Origin: Gerris lacustris | Taxonomy: Eukaryota; Arthropoda; Insecta; Hemiptera; Gerridae | Length of the DNA: 64,000 nt | Direction: 5' to 3' | NCBI GenBank assembly: GCA_951217055.1 | Contig: OX578277.1 | Coordinates: forward strand, 8,614,329 to 8,678,328 | In this document: in pieces, positions 58,501 to 64,000 of the stretch | Position numbering within the stretch: the stretch's first letter is position 1 | Layout of the letters: each line of letters begins with the position of its first letter | Notes under the pieces: model-generated | Seen by the model: the letters and a program-made list of their open reading frames with translations, nothing else | Told to the model about the DNA's origin: nothing | Databases searched by the model: none | Program-made: the position numbers and the translations under genes

Positions 58501-60637
58501 TAATTCGCTACGACAGTGGAAAGCTTCGTGTATTAGCTAATCTTTTAAGAAAATTAAAAATCCATCATCACCGAGTGATTATATTCACGCAGATGTCTCA
58601 AATGCTAGATGTATTCGAAACGTTTTTGAAACGTTATAATTTCCCTTATTTGAGATTGGACGGAATGACTGAAATGGACAAGAGACAGAGGATAATCGAT
58701 AGGTTCAATAACGATCCGAGGATTTTTTGTTGTGTAATGTCATCACGATCTGGCACCGCAGGATTGAATATTACAGGCGCCGACAATGTTATATTTTACG
58801 ATTACGAATGGAATCCGTCTATGAATTTGAATTTGGAGCATCATTGTAAACGGATCCTACAGTGTAGGGATATTAACATTTTTAGATTTCAAACGTCAAA
58901 AACGGTCGAAGAGAATTACACAAATCGATACATACAGAAACGTCTGTATAACGATTTATTGATCGAAGGACACGATTTGTCCGAGGCTTATTTTAAAACT
59001 TCGACCGTTCAAGATCTGTTTAATATAGATGTTACAGATACGCCAGGAGATGTCAGGAAACCTTTTATAAGGGACCGTTCAGTCGAAGCCAAAATAAACG
59101 ATAGCGGTGATAAAAAGAATGAAGCCGGTAGCGTACTCGAAAGTATTCTAGAGTTGGTCGAGGATAAAATCGATTCGAAATCTGCTAAAATCACTTTGTC
59201 TGAGAATGACGTTAAAATGTTGGAATTCAATGAAGGAATTCACATTGAAGAAAACATACCAGAATATCGACATACGGAGGAAGACAACGAACTGGAAACT
59301 TTAGAACAAGAATTGAGCAATATAGAGAAGTACGCTATGAGATTTATCGAAGAAAGTGATATTGTAGATCAGGTGAGCTTAGCCGAGAAACATTGGGAAC
59401 AAGTTAAGAGAGGATGGGAAACTAATCAGTTTGAAGAAAGGGAACGGTTGAAAAGGAAATTAGATTCTTTATCGGACGAAGAAGAAATCACTTACAGTAG
59501 TACCGATGCTAAGTGTCCTGACTGGGTTACAAAATTCGGTCTATCGATGCCGATATGGGCACCGCCTACGCCACCTCAAGATGACAACGACATGTACATA
59601 GATGAATCGCTGTGCCTACTTTACGAACCCACGTTGATTCCTGAAGCTCAGCTACCTCCAGCTTATACGAAAAAGGATAGGAAACGATCTCGAATGGAGC
59701 TCAATCTGATCAACAGCAGGTTGCAGTCGAATAAGATCAGACAGAAGGAGGAGACATTGGTACACGCACCTAGATCGTTATTCGACCGTCCGACTCCCGC
59801 CTTGGTTAAAATGAGACAGGAGTTACGTCTTCAGAGATACCGTGGTCTAATGCGACCTGCTGTTCAGAATTTATTAAAATCTCCTTTACCTGTTAAACCT
59901 CTCCCCGAACCCGATCACGTACCCGATTGGTTGGTTCACGAAGATTGGACAATACTCCAAGCTGTTCAGCACGTTCAAGAGATGACAGTTAATCTAGTCG
60001 TTTTATCACCGGGTCACACACCTAACTGGGATTTAGTTGCGGATATGGTTAACATGTCGTCCCGAACTTACAGGTCTCCGAAACAGTGTAGGAATCGTTA
60101 CGAATCCGTCATCATACCTCGTGAAGAAGGTAAACCTGTTCCGGACAGCCCGAAAAAACAGAAGAAGAACAAACTACTGTACAAACCACCTCAAGTTAAA
60201 AGTGGAAGACCTCTTAGAACATCACAATTATTCCAACAGGATAACAACTCCAGCATGACTCAAGTTATGAACTGTCGTTTTGACGCTATCAGATCCGTTT
60301 CCAACCGTAGAGCCCCCACCGTCAAACCGCTCTTAGTCGATCCAACGATGAAAAACAACCCTCGACATGCCGACACTCTAGCCAGGAGTCAGATCGACTA
60401 CGACCGACCTCTAAACCCCATAGAAGTAGCGGCTAAACGTGCCGACCGCATTGCCAGAGAGAAATTAATAAATTCAGCTCCAATTCAAGTCACCGCCGGA
60501 ATCAACGACCAAGCCCAATTAGCCGTTATACGACAGCAACAGTTACAAAAACTAGCGACTCTCACAGTTCAAGAAATGGTCGCTACTGTCGGTGGTAATC
60601 GCACTGTGGTCAGCACTTCTGGATTACCTGTCAGCAG
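55542..60637 (+). CDS. dom: Domino/EP400/SRCAP-type SWI2/SNF2 remodeller, giant exon (3' continues)
   Basis: Nuclear chromatin remodeller of the INO80/SWR1 class, which normally exchanges H2A.Z. The exon follows acceptor 'gtatgtttta|g' and is open for over 5 kb to a likely donor (cag|gtttgt, 60637). Residue numbers count from the ATG at 55587. HSA: 'RPKSHWDYLLEEM' through 'LAADFAQERMWK' (the start lies upstream, in the same exon) to about 75. An acidic tract lies at about 185-225. SNF2 N-lobe: about 258-500 with Walker A ADESGLGKT (287-295) and DEAQ (391-394). A long insert covers about 560-960, the C-lobe about 985-1135, then 'PIWAPPTPPQDDND' (about 1323) and a SANT/Myb domain at about 1442-1515 ('DWLVHEDW', 'SPKQCRNRYE'). 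Several ATPase motifs are degraded: motif III reads LLLTGNH instead of LLLTGTP, about 45 residues after it are missing, and motif VI reads EHHCKRILQ instead of QDRxHRIGQ. The 83 bases-plus reading past 60637 to a stop at 60749 is probably intronic; the usual Gln-rich C-terminus should lie beyond the window or be lost. Confidence 0.95.
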
Positions 60638-60840
60638 GTTTGTTAAATTTTATAATAATCATCAAATTTCAATACATCCATACATTAGTAATCAGATTAA
60701 ACTAATATCTAATGTAATAATATATTGTAAATACCTGCAGCAATTATGAGGAGGTTCTTAAATAAAGTCAGACCTCCATACAACGAAATACATGGTTCCA
60801 GGTAATGAAATCTAAACTGAGACTAATATATTTATATAGT
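60638..60840. other. Start of the last intron, or 3' flank, of the remodeller
   Basis: After the probable donor at 60638 the frame reads on to a stop at 60747-60749, leaving open that the exon ends the protein. No AATAAA signal is convincingly placed. Confidence 0.5.
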
Positions 60841-62480
60841 GTGCAAACATGATTCCGATTCCACTTAAACTAGTGGAGGTAAAATACGCAAAAATGATTA
60901 GAGTGCTAGAAACTCCAGCTAATATGGAACAGCGAAATATCTCCGGAACCATTATAGATAGAATGATGCGGTTTTCAGGGTTCGATAATGGCTATAAATG
61001 CACTTCCAGAACATATGCTGAACATTTTCTGTGTTCAGCATAAAAGTGAACAGGAAGCCAAATTATTAAGACTAGATTTGGATTCTATGGCTAAAAAATA
61101 GGAATTTTTTACTCTTGGAAATTTTTCGCTCCGAGTATTAGTTTGCCGTCTGAAGAGCCCTGAACTTGCTAAAATTGAAACTTTAAGTCCATTTTACAGC
61201 TAAACCAATGGATTTAGGAAAATAATTCAAGATAAAAAAAGTTCTTATTTTTTGGCGTAAAATCCAAATCCTTTCTTAAAAACATGCATTATTTGTATTT
61301 TTTTTTCTCTTTTTGAACCCTGCTGAACACTTTTTTTGGGGTAAAAAACAGTTACGTATAAGGTATGAATTTTAGATTGGATTTGGATTCTATGACTAAA
61401 AATAAGAATTTTTTGTCTCTTGAATTATTTTCCTAAATCCATTAGTTTAGCTGTAAAATGGACTTAAAGTTTCAATTTTAGCAAGTTCAGGGCTCTCCAG
61501 ACGGCAAACTAATGCTTGGAGCAAAAAATTTCCAAGAGTAAAAAATTCTTATTTTACTACGTTTTTATTAGCTTGCATTCTTGTTTGTTTGTTTGTTTGT
61601 CCGGTAAAAATCTGGCAATCGATGTCTAACTAACTTCCCGAATAGCTAGACCTTTGAAACTTTTAGCATAGCTCAGAACACGATGACAATGCATTATTTT
61701 AATACTTTTAGCCATATTTCAGCAAAATTTAATTAGTTTTCAGCAAATTTTGCTGTGCGGAAAGTTAGTTCGGAAAAAATCCGCAAGTTATTTTATTTGT
61801 TTTGCCATATCCAATATTTACGCTATCTTCATTTTGATGGGTCTCAAATTTGTGATAGGTAAACATTGAATGACAGCTGAACAGAAAATATCGATTATAT
61901 TATTTATCGATTATATTATTTCAAATATATTGATGGCATGCTTTAGATTTGGTGTTGGGGAGATCCGTTGTACGAAGATTTATCCTTTTATAGGTTTAAG
62001 ATCAGCTCTCTGGATGGTTGTCATTTATGTGAAGTAAATAAATTTGGATTTTTTTTTTTTTTTTTTTTTCACTAACATTATATATTATATAACAATAACA
62101 ATTATATTATCAACATTACATACGATTCAACAGAAAATTTAAAAACGTAGTATATAAAAAGTTCTTTTTATCTTGAAATTATTTAGCCATAGAATCCAAA
62201 TCCAATCTTAAAAATTTGGCTTCCTATTCACTTTTTTTTAAAATTATGTAAATTGCCTACACTTAAGATGAACACAGAAAATGTTCAGCTTATGTTCTGG
62301 AAGTGCATTTATAGCCATTATCGAACCCTGAAAACGGCATCTTTCTATCTATCATGGTTCTGGAGATATTTCTCTGTTCCATATTAGCTTGGGACATCCT
62401 GTAGAGTGCAAACATGATTCCGATTCCACTTAAACTAGTGGAGGTAAAATACGCAAAATTATTAGAGTGCAAGAAACTCC
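60841..62480. mobile_element. Large foldback element with flanking 75-base direct repeats
   Basis: 60841-60915 and 62406-62480 are direct copies (both start 'gtgcaaacatgattccgatt'). Inside, 60917-61100 is mirrored by 62175-62392 (for example 'ttatagccattatcgaaccc' against its reverse complement). A second inverted pair (about 61075-61280 and 61370-61555) is nested in it, with R4 copy 2 (61556-62185) filling the rest. No transposase; the 64- and 60-codon frames 60849-61043 and 62290-62472 are shadows of the arms. Confidence 0.88.
61556..62185. repeat. Dispersed repeat R4, copy 2
   Basis: Same orientation and order as 48136-48790, including the long shared tail after the T run ('cactaacattata', 'aacgtagtatataaaaagtt'). 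Lies inside the foldback element. Confidence 0.85.
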
Positions 62481-63482
62481 TAAAAATGGTTCTAAGAAAA
62501 TAAAGGAGTGCAAAAACTCCACCAATATTAATTCACAGACAGTTTGTCGGTCGGCTCTTTATCCTTATTTCTATGAATTTTGTTTGTTGTAGAAAATTAT
62601 TTTCGTTCTATAGAAACACTTTTATATGAAGAGTTCGTAAGAAGCTGGGTTCAATCCTCTGCTGGGACGGAGTTATTTCGACAACATGTTCAATTTTAAT
62701 CAAATGTAATCACGAAAAATTAAAACATCAAACAAATAGAAATCTCTTGGACAAGTAATTATCTTATTGTATACTAGCTGGATACCCTTTGCTTCGCTGC
62801 GGAGGGCCTTATTTTTAATTTGATGGGTTTATAAACCTACCATCAAGAAACTTTTAAATTATTTTCCTAATCGAGAATATCTAGATTCTATCCCTCCCGT
62901 TATTTCTATACCCCCTCCCCTTTTGATAATTTAATTTTCAAATATCCCAAATTACTAATTAATTCCTACTACTGATGAAAAATTCTTAAATGTTAAATTT
63001 GGGGGAAAAGCAGTTGTATTTTCCTTCTGTATCTCCCCGTGTCTTTTCACATTCCTGAGTTAAAAAAGGAGTTATCTTTGATTAATATATTATATGTTTA
63101 CATCCAAAATAGGAGCCCTTTCCCAAATATTCACTTCCTATCTTTAGAAGATCGGTCTGGGCTCAAATCCCCTTCTTTTCTTACTTTTCCCTATGTTCCC
63201 CTTAGGAATAAAATGTTGTACAATCCCAATTGGCAGATATCAATATAATTTAGAAATTATTATACTAGGTATACACTAAAATATTTTATTTTAGCGTTTT
63301 AAAGAAGTGGTGATAATTATGTAATAAAGATTTAGACATGGTAAGGTCTGATTTATAAAATATTGTCTTTTTGATGATTTATAAACTATTTAAATAATAT
63401 ATGTTTAAATATATGAATATAAATATTTTTTGACAGTGATTGAACAGTTCTTCCTACAGAAATATCCACAGAACATAAAATA
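62481..63482. other. Intergenic or intronic sequence
   Basis: Near 62775 'tagctggataccctttgctt' with 'cgctgcggagggcc' resembles a widespread kind of transposon end in insect genomes. The 69-codon frame at 63039-63248 has no recognisable features. No exon is supported. Confidence 0.45.
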
Positions 63483-63572
63483 TTATCTGTAGTTTCTTCT
63501 GCAATTTTGGTTAAATACATAGTCCACAGGCCACCATAAGAAGTGAGTCGCTGATTGATAAAGTTTTCTTAC

Positions 63573-63674
63573 CTTATGGAATCGCTTATTTATGCCTTGT
63601 CCACCGATGAATTTGGTATATGGCAACTGGGCGCTGGGCCATTTCTTTTTTGTTGACATGCCAAACTTGCCCTT
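63573..63674 (-). CDS. Possible 34-codon exon of unknown gene
   Basis: On the minus strand a pyrimidine-rich acceptor (caatgttcccgcag) and a strong donor (cataag|gtaaga) bound exactly 34 open codons, phase 0 at both ends: starts 'KGKFGMSTKKKWPSAQ', ends 'GINKRFHK'. I do not recognise the family. The right edge of the window carries a mirrored copy of its start. It could belong to a gene to the right on either strand, to a transposon, or be chance. Confidence 0.35.
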
Positions 63675-64000
63675 CTGCGGGAACATTGAAAAGAGATAGA
63701 TAAAGTTTTGATTTTCACAGGATCGTTTAATTAAATTATTTAAAAAACAGTGGTACACGTGGCCACCGATAAGAGTGGGCTGTTTGGGGTGTCCACCGCC
63801 CCAAACATATCGCTCTGCGGGGACGTTGAAAAGAAAACGGCCCACTCGTATCGGTGGCCACGTGTACCACTGTTTTTTAAATAATTTAATTAAACGATCC
63901 TGTGAAAATCAAAACTTTATCTATCTCTTTTCAATGTTCCCGCAGAAGGGCAAGTTTGGCATGTCAATAAAAAAGAAATGGCCCAGCGCCCAGTTGCCAT
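63620..64000. repeat. Near-perfect long palindrome, running off the window
   Basis: 63620-63780 is the reverse complement of 63840-64000 without indels and with only two or three mismatches (for example 63651 and 63771 regions). The spacer of 59 bases itself contains the short mirrored 'tttgggg...ccccaaa'. The arms probably continue beyond 64000 and below 63620. The possible exon at 63573-63674 is therefore present again on the plus strand from 63946. Confidence 0.93.
63946..64000 (+). CDS. Mirrored copy of the possible exon, cut by the window edge
   Basis: After the acceptor-like 'caatgttcccgcag', the same frame opens on the plus strand: 'KGKFGMSIKKKWPSAQLP'. It differs from the minus copy by one residue (Ile for Thr). 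Which of the two arms, if either, is transcribed cannot be judged here. Confidence 0.3.

Noticed and set aside
60849..61043. 64-codon plus frame after the remodeller exon
   Set aside because: Entirely inside the arm of the foldback element; its mirror image gives the similar frame at 62290-62472.
63483..63845. 120-codon minus frame as one continuous protein
   Set aside because: It crosses the palindrome spacer, a pyrimidine-rich acceptor and a strong donor, so a short internal exon is the more economical reading.

Overview
This is an AT-rich eukaryotic nuclear window, almost certainly from an arthropod and probably an insect. It has spliced genes with GT-AG introns, long (AT)n and poly-G/poly-C tracts, Pol III-derived SINEs, non-LTR retrotransposon debris and a dense crop of short inverted-repeat DNA transposons. 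Nothing bacterial is present: no operons and no Shine-Dalgarno spacing. The species cannot be fixed from the sequence.

Two protein genes are convincing, and they lie head to head. The first is an intronless minus-strand gene at 39138-40676 for a GPI mannosyltransferase of the PIG-B type (family GT22, ER membrane). The second is a plus-strand gene starting near 45.9-47.1 kb and running off or towards the right edge. It encodes a Domino/EP400/SRCAP-type SWI2/SNF2 chromatin remodeller. Its coding exons can be chained with consistent phases: a possible 29-base first exon, then 47073-47277, 49666-49829, 51309-51542, 54397-54580 and a giant exon 55542-60637 holding the HSA, split ATPase and SANT domains. 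The ATPase motifs of this protein are strongly degraded although the frame is open for over 5 kb, which points to a retained pseudo-ATPase or fast-evolving paralogue.

Region by region: 1-39 kb is gene-poor. It holds simple repeats, foldback and TIR elements, tandem arrays, a LINE copy nested in a MITE (7.5-9.5 kb), a pogo-like element carrying a SINE (13.1-14.1 kb), a tRNA-like sequence fused to a long hairpin (15.9-16.1 kb), a 32-bp minisatellite (17.3-17.9 kb), a scrambled reverse-transcriptase relic (20.4-21.9 kb), a piggyBac-like TTAA element (23.7-24.8 kb), nested MITEs (29.6-31.3 kb), an element containing a THAP-like exon (33.6-34.2 kb) and several SINEs, including a family with a 5S-rRNA-like head. 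From 40.7 to 45.9 kb lies the intergenic space between the two genes, with two small hAT-type elements showing 8-bp target duplications. From 47 to 55.5 kb the remodeller introns carry a hAT relic, the 5S-like SINE, three tandem tRNA-type SINEs and a large TIR element. From 60.6 kb to the end lie a long foldback element and, at the very edge, a young near-perfect palindrome with a possible exon in both arms.

The most unusual signals are the degenerate remodeller ATPase and a hairpin-tip design (GA / GC / GNA loop / GC / GA) shared by at least three otherwise different repeat families.
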